NCBI GenBank assembly: GCA_026391315.1
Contig: JAPLDT010000019.1
Coordinates: forward strand, 1-64,000
Direction: 5' to 3'
Origin: Bacteroidia bacterium
GTDB taxonomy: Bacteria; Bacteroidota; Bacteroidia; Bacteroidales; Prolixibacteraceae
DNA length: 64,000 nt
The translations under genes and the position numbers were made by a program. The first letter of the stretch is position 1, and every line of letters begins with the position of its first letter. Below, piece by piece: positions 8,975 through 18,098 of this stretch. Below the pieces are notes generated by a model that made no database searches, was not told the DNA's origin, and was given only the letters and a program-made list of their open reading frames with translations.

Positions 8975-9073
8975 TTACACAGAGTCGCACAGAGAAATCA
9001 CAGAGTTACACAGAGCATAATGGATATTTTCCTCTGTGTAACTCTGTGACACCTCTTTTTTTCCTCTGTGTAA
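8975..9073. repeat. inverted repeat with CACAGAG units
   Basis: The left arm begins TTACACAGAG at 8975 and the right arm ends CTCTGTGTAA at 9073. It is a shorter copy of the element at 6992-7154. It lies between two minus-strand genes. Confidence 0.75.
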
Positions 9074-9138
9074 TATTTTTTTCAACCACGATGTTGTTTT
9101 GGCGTATTCCAAAATCGAAATTCCAAAATCGAAAATTT

Positions 9139-10443
9139 TTACCAGATCATCTCCACAAACCCCTTCAACCGTCGCCTCACACCGTCCCTCCCCTGGGCAT
9201 CTACCACATAGAAATAAACCCCGGCAGGCAAGAGATTGCCATTAACACGGCCATCCCAGGCGGCAATCTCCGACTCAGCGGGAATGTAGTTGTTGGAAGA
9301 AAAATGATGTACCACCTTTCCCCAGCGGTTCACTACCGTGAGGTCGAGCGATTCGAGTGATCTGGTTTTGATGATCATTTTGTCATTGACACCATCCCCG
9401 TTAGGGGTAAAGACCGGCGAAACTTTCACCAGAGAGGTGTCTACAATGATGTAATCGGGCAGATAGAAGGTGTCGCGGCAGGTCAGGGCCTGCACGGTTT
9501 TGGATGCAACCAGTTTGACTTTGTATTTCCCCGACAGCTCATATGTGTAAAGCGGATTGGCATCGTACAATACTGCCTGAAACGAGTCAATGGCGGCAGT
9601 GCCGCCACCCATCAACCCGAGAATGCTTTTGTCCTTGAAAAGATACCATTCGAACTTGCCGGCATCGCTGTTTTCGCTCAGATTTTTGAAATCTATGTTG
9701 GCCGGGGCCTGGGGAAATGAATATTGCGGATCGTTCTGCTGCGGAGTACTCCATGAAAATTTGGCAACCGGAATCGGCGAGGTATAGCTAACCTCCGCGC
9801 TCTTCATGCATCCTGCACGGTCGGTTACTTCCACCCGGTAAACCGTATTTTGGGAGGGAGGTTGCAAGATGGTGGGATTCTGAATGGAAGCGAGGTATTG
9901 AGTTCCAACATACCACCGGTAATGGTAATCAGAACTTATGACAACTACCTTTCCCGATGTGAGATCGTAGTACTGATAGGTGGAACCGGTTGCCGAAGAG
10001 GTTAGTCTCAAACTGGTGCAGGTAGATTCTGCGATGGCCGCGACGGGCTTGCTCCAGCCATTCAAAACCCATGCCCGAAATTGATAATTCTGGCCATTTT
10101 CGGTAAAGGAGACCCTGTAACAGCCGTTCGAAAGACGACTTATAATTGAGGTTGTCCCTGTTTCGTTCGAAAAACTCACGAATTTCAATGTTGCCGGATC
10201 AAACTTTTCCCATAGAAAGGAGACAGTCGCACTGGCCGATTTTGCAGTGAGCGAACCGATGTCGGCACCCTCCTGGGTACAAAAGAAATAGATCGGATCA
10301 TTGACCGGAAAGGTTGGATAGGCTGTGTTTTCTTTGTAGTCGGCATTACCCGATACAAGCGATTGCGCCTGCAGGTTTCCTGGTAAGATCGTTATCAAAA
10401 CCAGTAGCAAAAGCGACAAAAAGAAGATTGGAGTCCTGAACAT
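9139..10443 (-). CDS. secreted protein with gliding-motility/T9SS type B C-terminal domain
   Basis: A 434-residue exported protein. The signal peptide ends near LQAQS (about residue 27). The middle has Ig/PKD-like beta-sandwich segments. The C-terminal 90 residues form the CHU_C/gliding-motility domain: SPVFTPNGDGVND, then VVNRWGKVVHHF, AAWDGRVNGNLLPAGVYFYV and a final VEMIW. This domain targets cargo to the type IX secretion system, so the protein is probably surface-bound or released. The cargo part itself is not recognisable. A good promoter lies 30 nt upstream. Confidence 0.85.
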   Translation of the reverse strand: MFRTPIFFLSLLLLVLITILPGNLQAQSLVSGNADYKENTAYPTFPVNDPIYFFCTQEGADIGSLTAKSASATVSFLWEKFDPATLKFVSFSNETGTTSIISRLSNGCYRVSFTENGQNYQFRAWVLNGWSKPVAAIAESTCTSLRLTSSATGSTYQYYDLTSGKVVVISSDYHYRWYVGTQYLASIQNPTILQPPSQNTVYRVEVTDRAGCMKSAEVSYTSPIPVAKFSWSTPQQNDPQYSFPQAPANIDFKNLSENSDAGKFEWYLFKDKSILGLMGGGTAAIDSFQAVLYDANPLYTYELSGKYKVKLVASKTVQALTCRDTFYLPDYIIVDTSLVKVSPVFTPNGDGVNDKMIIKTRSLESLDLTVVNRWGKVVHHFSSNNYIPAESEIAAWDGRVNGNLLPAGVYFYVVDAQGRDGVRRRLKGFVEMIW

Positions 10444-10473
10444 ATTGGAATAATCAAAATGGCAACCAGCTTA

Positions 10474-10503
10474 CAAATTTAAACAACTATCCAACCTGAC
10501 AAA
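10474..10503 (-). promoter_or_regulatory. Bacteroidota-type promoter for the T9SS cargo gene
   Basis: On the minus strand a TTTG (10503-10500) is followed after 18 nt by TAAATTTG (10481-10474), matching the -33 TTTG and -7 TAnnTTTG consensus of Bacteroides-type vegetative promoters. It lies 30 nt before the ATG at 10443. Confidence 0.65.
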
Positions 10504-10517
10504 GAGTTTATTCGCTA

Positions 10518-10615
10518 ATAACTTTTCCAAAGTTTGAAACTTGCAGCAACTTTTCCAAAGTTCAAAACTTTTGCGCTATAAATTTTCCCCAAGTTAGCAA
10601 CTTTGGAAAAGTTAT
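10518..10615. repeat. AACTTTTCCAAAGTT inverted repeat in a divergent promoter region
   Basis: ATAACTTTTCCAAAGTT (10518-10534) is the exact reverse complement of 10599-10615. A further left-arm copy lies at 10548-10562. The element separates two divergent genes, so it is not a simple terminator. A related small palindrome (AACTTTGCCTAAAGTT) forms the loop of the hairpin at 32511-32582. Confidence 0.75.
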
Positions 10616-10649
10616 TCGATTAATCTGCCAAAAGATTCCCCAAGGGGCT

Positions 10650-10657
10650 TATCTTTG
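10650..10657 (+). promoter_or_regulatory. -7 promoter box of the helicase gene
   Basis: TATCTTTG fits the TAnnTTTG -7 element and lies 33 nt before the TTG start at 10690. No clear TTTG -33 box is present at the usual distance. Confidence 0.45.
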
Positions 10658-10689
10658 CATCTGTACCAATTCAAAAAAACAGTTCAATT

Positions 10690-13011
10690 TTGGCTAATTA
10701 TCTTGATAATCTGAACGAGGCCCAGCAACAGGCAGTCAAAAATTTCGAAGGTCCTTCCCTGATCATCGCCGGTGCAGGTTCGGGTAAAACGAGGGTTTTG
10801 ACCTACAGAATTGCCCATTTACTTCAAAACAAAGTACCACCATCTTCTATTCTTGCGCTGACTTTTACCAACAAGGCAGCAAGGGAGATGAAGGAAAGGA
10901 TTGCCAGCGTCGTAGGTCCTCAGGTGGCCAGATATCTTTGGATGGGAACTTTCCATTCCATCTTCTCCCGGATCCTTCGGGCAGAGGCCTCACTGATCGA
11001 TTATCCTTCGACTTTTACCATTTACGATACCCAGGATGCCAAGAGCCTGCTGAGGACCATTATCAAAAGCATGGCGCTGGAAGAGAATACCTACAAACCC
11101 TCCGTCATCATGGGGCGCATCTCGGCTGCCAAGAACAATTTGGTCCTTCCTGCCGGATACAGGCAAAATGAGGTGGCCCGCGAAAACGACCAGGCAGCCC
11201 GCATACCCCGCACCGGTGAAATCTATGAAGAGTATGTGCGGCGCTGCAAAAATGCAGGGGCGATGGATTTCGACGACCTTCTGCTGATGACCAATGTGCT
11301 TTTCAAACGGTTTCCGGAGACCTTGCTGAAATACCAGCATCTCTTCAAATACATTTTGGTGGATGAGTACCAGGATACCAATTTTTCCCAATACCTGATC
11401 GTAAAAAAACTGGCTGAATTGCACCACAACCTGAGTGTCGTTGGCGATGATGCGCAAAGCATCTACTCCTTCCGGGGAGCCAGAATTGAAAATATTCTCA
11501 ACTTCAAAAACGACTATCCAGATTTCAAGGTATATAAACTGGAACAAAATTACCGCTCCACCCAGACCATCGTTAACGCTGCCAACAGCATCATCTCCAA
11601 AAACAAGAACCAGCTTCAGAAGACAGTTTACAGTGAAAATGATGCCGGCGCCAAAATCAAGGTACTCAATGCCCTGAACGACCAGGAGGAGGGTTTTCTG
11701 GTCGTCAATGAAATATTCCAGAAACGAATGGCGGAACACGACAACTATTCCGACTTCGCGATTTTGTACCGCACCAATGCGCAATCAAGGGTGTTCGAAG
11801 AGGTGCTTCGCAAACGGAACATCCCCTACAAAATTTATGGGGGTCTCTCCTTTTACCAAAGAAAGGAGATCAAGGATCTGCTGGCCTATTTCCGACTGGT
11901 GATCAACCCAAAAGACGACGAGTCGTTCAAAAGGGTGATCAACTATCCCGTCAGGGGAATCGGCGCCACTACCATCGGAAAGCTGGAGGAGTATGCCAAT
12001 CAAAGTGATACGAGCATGTTCGCGGTTGCCACGGATCCGCTTATGCTGCAAAAAGCAGGATTGAACGGCGGAGCCTCTAAAAAAGTAACGGAATTCGTCA
12101 CCCTGATTGACGCTTTCGCTGAACGTTCGCTGACCATGGAAGCCAACGAAATGGCACAAAGAATCGCGACCGAAGCTGGCATTCTTTCTGAGTTGTACCA
12201 GGACAAGTCGCCCGAAAACATCAGCAGGTATGAAAATACCCAGGAACTTCTGAACGCCATACAGCAGTTTACCATCAGCGCCATCGAAGAGGGTCACTCG
12301 GCGTTGCTGGCCAACTTTCTGGAGGAGGTTTCACTCCTGACCGACCAGGACAATGAAAAGACCGAAGACTTCGACAAGGTGACCCTCATGACTGCCCACT
12401 CGTCCAAAGGATTGGAATTCAATAATGTATTCGTAGTCGGACTCGAAGAAAACCTCTTTCCTTCTGGCTTTTCCGGAACCATGACACTGCCCGAACTGGA
12501 GGAAGAGCGCCGGCTGTTTTACGTAGCCCTGACGCGCTCCAAACACCAGGCTTTCCTCTCTTTTGCCCAGCAGCGTTTCAAATGGGGGAAAACGGAATTC
12601 TGTCATCCCAGCCGTTTTATCGGTGAGATTGATCCCCAGTACCTCGACATGCAGAACAGCCGGTTCTTCCAACATCATATCTCCAACGAACCTTCCAACC
12701 TGCATGGTGGATTTAACCGAAATGCCTATCCGTCAGGCGAAAGAAGCGGTTTCACACCACCGAAACCATCCGGAACCCTGGGTGCCAACTATAGAAGTGG
12801 AAATGAAGCGGCGCCTGCCGAAAATTTCGACGCCGCTGATCCAAACTCCCTGCAGGTGGGGATGTTTGTCGAACACCAGCGGTTTGGCCGCGGTAAAATT
12901 GTGGATCTGGAAGGGCTGATGCCTGAAAAAAAAGCAAAAGTTTTCTTTGCCAACGCCGGGGAGAAACAACTGCTGCTCAAATTTGCCAAACTAAAAATAG
13001 TGGACGAATAG
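10690..13011 (+). CDS. pcrA: UvrD/PcrA-type ATP-dependent DNA helicase
   Basis: A superfamily 1A 3'-5' helicase that unwinds DNA in repair and removes proteins from DNA. The 773 residues carry Walker A GAGSGKT (28-34), motif II VDEYQDTN, motif III GDDAQSIYSFRGA, motif V TAHSSKGLEF and motif VI VALTRSKH. The C-terminal segment GMFVEHQRFGRGKIVDLEG is the Tudor-like tail of PcrA. The start is TTG (TTGGCTAATTAT): it gives MANYLDNLNEAQ, the family's N-terminus, and no ATG is near. It heads a co-directional run with DUF4290 and murA. Confidence 0.93.
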   Translation: MANYLDNLNEAQQQAVKNFEGPSLIIAGAGSGKTRVLTYRIAHLLQNKVPPSSILALTFTNKAAREMKERIASVVGPQVARYLWMGTFHSIFSRILRAEASLIDYPSTFTIYDTQDAKSLLRTIIKSMALEENTYKPSVIMGRISAAKNNLVLPAGYRQNEVARENDQAARIPRTGEIYEEYVRRCKNAGAMDFDDLLLMTNVLFKRFPETLLKYQHLFKYILVDEYQDTNFSQYLIVKKLAELHHNLSVVGDDAQSIYSFRGARIENILNFKNDYPDFKVYKLEQNYRSTQTIVNAANSIISKNKNQLQKTVYSENDAGAKIKVLNALNDQEEGFLVVNEIFQKRMAEHDNYSDFAILYRTNAQSRVFEEVLRKRNIPYKIYGGLSFYQRKEIKDLLAYFRLVINPKDDESFKRVINYPVRGIGATTIGKLEEYANQSDTSMFAVATDPLMLQKAGLNGGASKKVTEFVTLIDAFAERSLTMEANEMAQRIATEAGILSELYQDKSPENISRYENTQELLNAIQQFTISAIEEGHSALLANFLEEVSLLTDQDNEKTEDFDKVTLMTAHSSKGLEFNNVFVVGLEENLFPSGFSGTMTLPELEEERRLFYVALTRSKHQAFLSFAQQRFKWGKTEFCHPSRFIGEIDPQYLDMQNSRFFQHHISNEPSNLHGGFNRNAYPSGERSGFTPPKPSGTLGANYRSGNEAAPAENFDAADPNSLQVGMFVEHQRFGRGKIVDLEGLMPEKKAKVFFANAGEKQLLLKFAKLKIVDE

Positions 13012-13092
13012 TCCTGATTGATCGGCAAAATGTTTAACTTTGTCGCATAAAATAAAAATTGCTTTTGCAAGAGCACATAACTGAAATTCACG

Positions 13093-13707
13093 ATGTTCAA
13101 AGATTATAACACCCAGCGTACCAAGATGAAGCTTCCTGAATATGGAAGGGCACTTCACAAAATGGTCGAGCACGTTCTCACCATAGAAGACCGCGATGAA
13201 CGCAATCTTGCCGTAAAATCCATCATCGACATCATGGGAATGATGTATCCTTATCTGCGCGACATCAATGATTTCAAACACAAACTTTGGGACCACATCG
13301 CCATCATGTCTGATTTTAAACTCGATATCGATTATCCGTATGATCCCCCTGTTCCTGAGACTTTCACAGAGAAACCCAAACATATTCCTTACAATCAGTC
13401 GGATATCAGATTTCGACACTATGGAAAAATCATGGAGCAGCTGATTGATAACATCTCTAAAATGAGTGATGAGAATCCTTCAAAAGAGCTGAATACAGAG
13501 CAGTTGGCCAATCAGATGAAGAAATCCTACCTCACCTGGAACAAAGACATGGTGGAGGATGATAAAATCTTTGATGACCTGAAATTGATCTCCAGAGGCA
13601 GGTTGAAAGTCCGCGAAGACTTGCGCCTGCAAGAGGTGACAGACATCATCAAAATCCAGAAAAAGAAGGCAAAAGTTGGCTCCGGACAGAACCGGAAGCA
13701 CAAATAA
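13093..13707 (+). CDS. DUF4290 family protein
   Basis: A 204-residue basic, mostly helical soluble protein. Recognised as DUF4290, a family almost confined to Bacteroidota, from RTKMKLPEYGR near the N-terminus, the central FKHKLWDHIAIMSDF and a lysine-rich C-terminus. Function is unknown. The gene ends 15 nt before murA, so the two are very likely co-transcribed. A TAACTTTG box at 13035-13042 may give it its own promoter. Confidence 0.8.
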   Translation: MFKDYNTQRTKMKLPEYGRALHKMVEHVLTIEDRDERNLAVKSIIDIMGMMYPYLRDINDFKHKLWDHIAIMSDFKLDIDYPYDPPVPETFTEKPKHIPYNQSDIRFRHYGKIMEQLIDNISKMSDENPSKELNTEQLANQMKKSYLTWNKDMVEDDKIFDDLKLISRGRLKVREDLRLQEVTDIIKIQKKKAKVGSGQNRKHK

Positions 13708-13722
13708 ACCACTTCGGTTGCC

Positions 13723-15027
13723 ATGGCAAGATTTATCATCGAAGGAGGAAATTCCCTGGCCGGCGCGTTAACACCGCAAGGAGCCAAGAATGAAGCCCTA
13801 CAGGTAATTTGCGCCACCCTGCTTACCGCCGAAAAGGTCACCCTCTCCAATATTCCCGAAATAAGTGATGTCCTCAAACTGATCGACATCCTTAAAAACA
13901 TTGGAGTATCTGTCGAAAGACTTGCAAAGGGAACCTATTCATTCTGTGCCGATAAAGTAGATGTTGATATCCTTACTTCTCCCCTCTTTTTTCAACAAGC
14001 AGTCACATTAAGGGGTTCGATCATGATCATTGGTCCGATGCTGTCACGTTTCGGAAAAGGAACCATCCCTCAGCCCGGCGGGGATAAAATCGGACGCCGC
14101 AGACTGGATACGCACTTCCGTGGATTTGAATCGCTCGGAGCTCAATTTATTTTTGACGCTGAGAATGCGCTCTTCCGAGTCGAGGCAAAAAAACTGAAAG
14201 GTTGTTACATCCTGCTCGACGAAGCCTCCGTAACCGGGACCGCCAACCTCATCATGGCCGCGGTAATGGCCGAAGGAACCACCACTATTTACAATGCCGC
14301 ATGCGAACCGTATGTTCAGCAACTTTGCCGAATGCTTATCTCCATGGGTGCAAAGATAGATGGCACGGGCTCCAACCTGTTGCACATTCATGGGGTTACC
14401 TCGCTGAAGGGATGCAAACACCGACTGCTTCCCGACATGATCGAAGTTGGAAGCTTTATAGGACTGGCTGCCATGACCTCCTCCGATCTGCTCATCAAAG
14501 ATGTTGCCTACGATGAATTGGGCATCATCCCCGACTCCTTCCGGAAAATGGGCATCAATGTAATCCGGATGGGTGACGATATCCGCGTTCCGGTTCAGGA
14601 TCATTACGAGATAGAGTCATTCATTGATGGCTCGATCATGACCATTGCCGATGCTCCCTGGCCGGGTTTGACACCCGACCTTTTGAGCATATTCCTGGTG
14701 GTAGCTACCCAGGCGAGAGGAAGTGTGCTTATTCACCAAAAAATGTTTGAGAGCAGACTCTTCTTCGTGGACAGGCTGATCGATATGGGCTCCAAAATAA
14801 TCCTTTGCGATCCGCACAGGGCCACAGTAATCGGGCTCGACCGCTCCCACCCGCTCCGGGCTACCCGCATGACCTCACCCGATATCCGCGCTGGGGTTGC
14901 CCTGCTCATTGCCGCCCTTTCGGCCAACGGGATCTCCACCATCGACAACATCGATCAGATCGATCGCGGGTACGAAAATATTGATACCAGGCTAAATGCC
15001 ATTGGGGCTAAAATCAAAAGAGAGTAA
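13723..15027 (+). CDS. murA: UDP-N-acetylglucosamine 1-carboxyvinyltransferase (MurA), Asp-type active site
   Basis: MurA transfers enolpyruvate from PEP to UDP-GlcNAc, the first committed step of peptidoglycan synthesis. At 434 residues it has the substrate-binding GAKNEAL (Lys22, Asn23) and the C-terminal DIRAGVALLIAAL. In the flexible loop the residue matching E. coli Cys115 is Asp121 (QPGGDKIG). Asp at this site keeps activity but stops covalent modification by fosfomycin, so intrinsic resistance of this enzyme is expected. ATG chosen 15 nt after the DUF4290 stop. Confidence 0.95.
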   Translation: MARFIIEGGNSLAGALTPQGAKNEALQVICATLLTAEKVTLSNIPEISDVLKLIDILKNIGVSVERLAKGTYSFCADKVDVDILTSPLFFQQAVTLRGSIMIIGPMLSRFGKGTIPQPGGDKIGRRRLDTHFRGFESLGAQFIFDAENALFRVEAKKLKGCYILLDEASVTGTANLIMAAVMAEGTTTIYNAACEPYVQQLCRMLISMGAKIDGTGSNLLHIHGVTSLKGCKHRLLPDMIEVGSFIGLAAMTSSDLLIKDVAYDELGIIPDSFRKMGINVIRMGDDIRVPVQDHYEIESFIDGSIMTIADAPWPGLTPDLLSIFLVVATQARGSVLIHQKMFESRLFFVDRLIDMGSKIILCDPHRATVIGLDRSHPLRATRMTSPDIRAGVALLIAALSANGISTIDNIDQIDRGYENIDTRLNAIGAKIKRE

Positions 15028-15060
15028 GAAGTTAGGCTGTCAGTTTTCAGCTTTTTATTG

Positions 15061-15101
15061 TGTCAAAATGTCCGAATCAGGGCTATTGGCAAGCTATTTG
15101 A
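15061..15101 (+). promoter_or_regulatory. sigma54-like -24/-12 promoter with upstream box, grpE-dnaJ
   Basis: TGGCAAGCTATTTGA (15087-15101) matches the -24/-12 pattern, with GG at 15088-15089 and G at 15100 separated by ten bases; the usual C after that G is A. Fourteen nt upstream is TGTCAAAATGTC (15061-15072). The same two elements at nearly the same spacing precede htpG. Expected transcription start is near 15113, about 23 nt before grpE. Confidence 0.55.
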
Positions 15102-15135
15102 AGAAGTAAAAACAGATTTGAACAATGGATGAACT

Positions 15136-15732
15136 ATGACAAAGAGAACAGAAGAACACAAAAAATATAGCCAGGACTCAGTACATGCACAGGAAGCACA
15201 ATTAACTGGTGAAACTACAGCACAAGAACAATCCGGCAGTAATGCAGGAGAGGAAATTGTCTGCGTAGAGACGGAATTGGAAAACAAAATAGCTGAACTT
15301 ACAGCCGGTCTTGCCGCTTCAAACGACAAATATCTTCGCCTATCGGCGGAATTTGACAATTTCCGCAAACGTACCCTGAAGGAGAAGATGGATTTGATGA
15401 AGAATGCTTCAGAGTCTGTCATTGTCAGTTTTCTTCCGGTGATGGATGATGTAGAACGCGCTATCAAAGCGATTGAAAACTCCAACAATCTTGAGACGAC
15501 CAAAGAGGGTATTAGCTTGATATACAACAAATTTAAAGATTTTACCAAACAAAATGGAGTAGTCGAAATAGAAGCCAAAGGTTTGGAACTGGACACCGAC
15601 CACCACGAGGCCATTACCAAAATCCCTGCTCCTTCGGAGGAGTTAAAAGGAAAAATAGTCGAGGTCGTTCAGAAGGGTTACATGCTGAATGATAAGGTAA
15701 TACGTTATGCTAAAGTTGTGATTGGAGAATAA
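15136..15732 (+). CDS. grpE: nucleotide exchange factor GrpE
   Basis: GrpE releases ADP from DnaK in the Hsp70 cycle. The 198 residues have an acidic, low-complexity N-terminus, a long coiled coil (about 50-110) with AEFDNFRKRTLKEK, and the C-terminal beta-wing with GVVEIEAKG and VVQKGYMLNDKVIRYAKVVIGE. dnaJ follows after 29 nt; dnaK is not in this window. A four-codon ORF (15125-15139) overlaps the grpE ATG. Confidence 0.95.
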   Translation: MTKRTEEHKKYSQDSVHAQEAQLTGETTAQEQSGSNAGEEIVCVETELENKIAELTAGLAASNDKYLRLSAEFDNFRKRTLKEKMDLMKNASESVIVSFLPVMDDVERAIKAIENSNNLETTKEGISLIYNKFKDFTKQNGVVEIEAKGLELDTDHHEAITKIPAPSEELKGKIVEVVQKGYMLNDKVIRYAKVVIGE

Positions 15733-15761
15733 TATCCAACTTCATCTGTTAAAAGAAAAAA

Positions 15762-16910
15762 ATGTCTAAAAGAGATTATTACGAAGTCCTTGGAGTCTCC
15801 AAAAACGCAACCGCTGAGGAGATCAAGAAAGCCTATCGCCAAAAAGCCATTCAATTCCATCCCGATAAAAATCCCGGGGACAAGGCTTCGGAAGAAAAAT
15901 TCAAGGAGGCTGCAGAAGCTTATGAAATTCTGAGCAGCCCCGAGAAAAAACAACGGTACGATCAGTTTGGTCATGCCGGCATGGGTAACCAGGGTGGATT
16001 CGGAGGTCAGCACATGACCATGGAAGACATCTTCTCTTCATTCGGAGATATTTTTGGCGGTGGCGGATTTAGTGGTTTCGGTGGTTTTGGTGGAGGCGGT
16101 TCACGCGGACAACGTGTCAACCGTGGTTCCAATCTTCGTATCAAGGTGACCCTTAATCTGAGCGAAGTTGCCAATGGTTGTGAGAAAAAATTAAAAGTCA
16201 AGAAATATGTCTCCTGCGACAGTTGTCACGGTAGTGGAGCAAAAGGCGGCAGCGGACACACTACTTGTTCAACCTGCAAAGGTAGTGGACAGGTGACAAG
16301 AATCAGCAACTCCATCTTCGGGCAGATCCAGCAATCATCTACCTGTCCAACCTGTAGCGGCGAAGGAAAGATCATTACCCAAAAATGTGAGAAATGTTAC
16401 GGTGAAGGCTTGATCCAGGGTGAAGAGGTGGTTACGGTTAAAATTCCTGCCGGTGTTGGCGAAGGAATGCAGCTTTCAGTCGGGGGCAAGGGAAATGCAG
16501 CCCGGCGTGGCGGTATTCCCGGCGACCTGCTCGTACTGATCGCGGAGGAGGAACATCCTGAATTGATCAGGGATGAAAACGACCTGATTTACAATTTGTT
16601 CCTTTCATTCCCTGATTTAGCGCTGGGTCTAACATCCGAAATCCCTACCATCGACGGAAAGGTGAAAGTGAAGATAGAAGCCGGTACTCAGCCAGAGAAA
16701 ATTTTACGTTTGCGAGGGAAAGGGATCCCGGATGTAAATGGCTATGGCAAAGGCGACCTACTGGTCAAAATCCACGCCTGGGTACCGCAAAAACTCACTT
16801 CCGAGGAGAAAAAACAACTTGAAAGATTGCAACAACTTCCTAATTTTCAAGTACCTGAAGAAACAAAGGAACGGAATTTCTTTGATCGGGTAAAGGGGAT
16901 GTTTGAGTAG
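15762..16910 (+). CDS. dnaJ: chaperone DnaJ (Hsp40)
   Basis: Class A J-protein that delivers substrates to DnaK and stimulates its ATPase. The 382 residues contain the J domain with HPD at 33-35, a Gly/Phe-rich linker (about 75-115), four zinc-binding CxxCxGxG repeats ([32 protein letters not shown]) and two C-terminal beta domains. It sits in a grpE-dnaJ operon driven by the sigma54-like promoter before grpE. Confidence 0.96.
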   Translation: MSKRDYYEVLGVSKNATAEEIKKAYRQKAIQFHPDKNPGDKASEEKFKEAAEAYEILSSPEKKQRYDQFGHAGMGNQGGFGGQHMTMEDIFSSFGDIFGGGGFSGFGGFGGGGSRGQRVNRGSNLRIKVTLNLSEVANGCEKKLKVKKYVSCDSCHGSGAKGGSGHTTCSTCKGSGQVTRISNSIFGQIQQSSTCPTCSGEGKIITQKCEKCYGEGLIQGEEVVTVKIPAGVGEGMQLSVGGKGNAARRGGIPGDLLVLIAEEEHPELIRDENDLIYNLFLSFPDLALGLTSEIPTIDGKVKVKIEAGTQPEKILRLRGKGIPDVNGYGKGDLLVKIHAWVPQKLTSEEKKQLERLQQLPNFQVPEETKERNFFDRVKGMFE

Positions 16911-17018
16911 GTGAAGTGACTCAAGTACTTTAATGAAAATTAAGGTTCATGCAGATTTTTTTATCATATTTTTTTGTTTATTTGCACCTTAGACTGTAAA
17001 TGTCGTTCAAGTAGTTAG

Positions 17019-17441
17019 ATGAGGAAGATTCTATCCATATTATTTGCATCGCTTATCCTGATATCCGGGTTGCATATTTCCATTGCCAAACATTATTGCA
17101 GTGGTGAATCTGCTGCTTTTGAAAAAATCTCGGTTACCGGTGAGTTGGCTACTTGTGGAATGGAAGATCCTAAAGACGAAAAACCTTTACAAGGAGTAAA
17201 TTTCAAGGCTCATTGCTGTGACAATGAGGTCTCCACATTTGTCGTAGATAATAATTACGCTCCTTCTTTTTCCATATTCAAAGTATTTCCACAACCTGTT
17301 CTGCAGGTCTGTCGTAACATTGAAGTTTTTAATCTTCAACAGATTGTTGTATTAAGTCTTTATAACACAAATGTACTTCCGCCAGGTAACTATTTGGCAA
17401 GCGCTGTAAGTTTGCCGGACATTTGTGTATTCCGTATTTGA
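17019..17441 (+). CDS. HYC_CC_PP family exported protein
   Basis: A 140-residue exported protein with a signal peptide (about 1-23). It shows the three features that name the family: His25-Tyr26-Cys27 just after the signal, a CC pair in KAHCCDN, and a PP pair in VLPPGNY. The His and Cys residues suggest metal binding, but the function is unproven. It opens a 15-kb copper/silver resistance region. Confidence 0.75.
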   Translation: MRKILSILFASLILISGLHISIAKHYCSGESAAFEKISVTGELATCGMEDPKDEKPLQGVNFKAHCCDNEVSTFVVDNNYAPSFSIFKVFPQPVLQVCRNIEVFNLQQIVVLSLYNTNVLPPGNYLASAVSLPDICVFRI

Positions 17442-17543
17442 TTTTATAGTGTCAATATGTAGAGCGTAAAGGTTATCAGATCTTTATTGCTTTTGCTTTG
17501 CTATTTTTATTATTAGACACATAAACATCAAATATTCAATATT

Positions 17544-17969
17544 ATGAAAACCATAAAAATCATTTTCCTAGCTATCATGGTAATCTTTTTGGGATCCAAT
17601 TCTTATGCCCAAATGACTGATCATTCCAAAATGAATATGACATCCACCAAAACCGAAACGATCAAAGTTTCAGGCAACTGCGGTATGTGCAAAGATCGCA
17701 TTGAAGCAGCTGCAAAAGTTGAAGGCGTTTCCAAAGCAGACTGGAACAAGGACACCAAGTTATTGACCCTCGTTTACAACCCGGCAATGGTTAAAAGCGA
17801 CGACGTACAGAAAAAAGTCGCTGCGGTTGGTCATGATACAGAGAAATTTAAAGCACAGGATGCGGTTTATGCCAAATTACCCGGGTGCTGCAAAAATCTG
17901 CCTGTTTATTGCCCTCCATTAAAGAATAGCCATGTTGTGGCTATTACAATGCTACCTGATAACGGGTAA
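17544..17969 (+). CDS. periplasmic heavy-metal-associated (HMA) domain protein
   Basis: A 141-residue secreted metallochaperone-like protein. The signal peptide ends at SYAQ (about residue 23). A His/Met-rich linker leads to an HMA domain whose metal motif GNCGMC has Cys46 and Cys49. The end of the domain (GHDTEKFKAQDAVYAKLPGCC) is nearly the same as the C-terminus of the CusB protein at 28000, so the two share origin. The last 25-odd residues continue beyond the usual LPGCC ending and are encoded in a terminator hairpin. Probably carries Cu+ or Ag+ to the Cus pump. Confidence 0.85.
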   Translation: MKTIKIIFLAIMVIFLGSNSYAQMTDHSKMNMTSTKTETIKVSGNCGMCKDRIEAAAKVEGVSKADWNKDTKLLTLVYNPAMVKSDDVQKKVAAVGHDTEKFKAQDAVYAKLPGCCKNLPVYCPPLKNSHVVAITMLPDNG

Positions 17970-17993
17970 GCAGCATGGCTATTCTTTTCCCCT
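17921..17993 (+). terminator. hairpin terminator overlapping the end of the HMA gene
   Basis: AAAGAATAGCCATG (17921-17934) pairs perfectly with CATGGCTATTCTTT (17974-17987), followed by TTCCCCTTTAT. The stop codon of the upstream gene (17967-17969) lies inside the loop side of the structure. Confidence 0.6.
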
Positions 17994-18098
17994 TTATTAA
18001 GTCACACAAGTAAAATGTCATTGATAAATAATCACAAACAAGTGTGATTATCAATATTTTGCGCGTGAAATATATTCTCCAAAAATCGAATTTCCAAA

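Noticed and set aside
10990-11784. Long antisense reading frame (264 codons) in the helicase gene
   Set aside because: It is the complement of well-conserved pcrA motifs; no start context or family resemblance.
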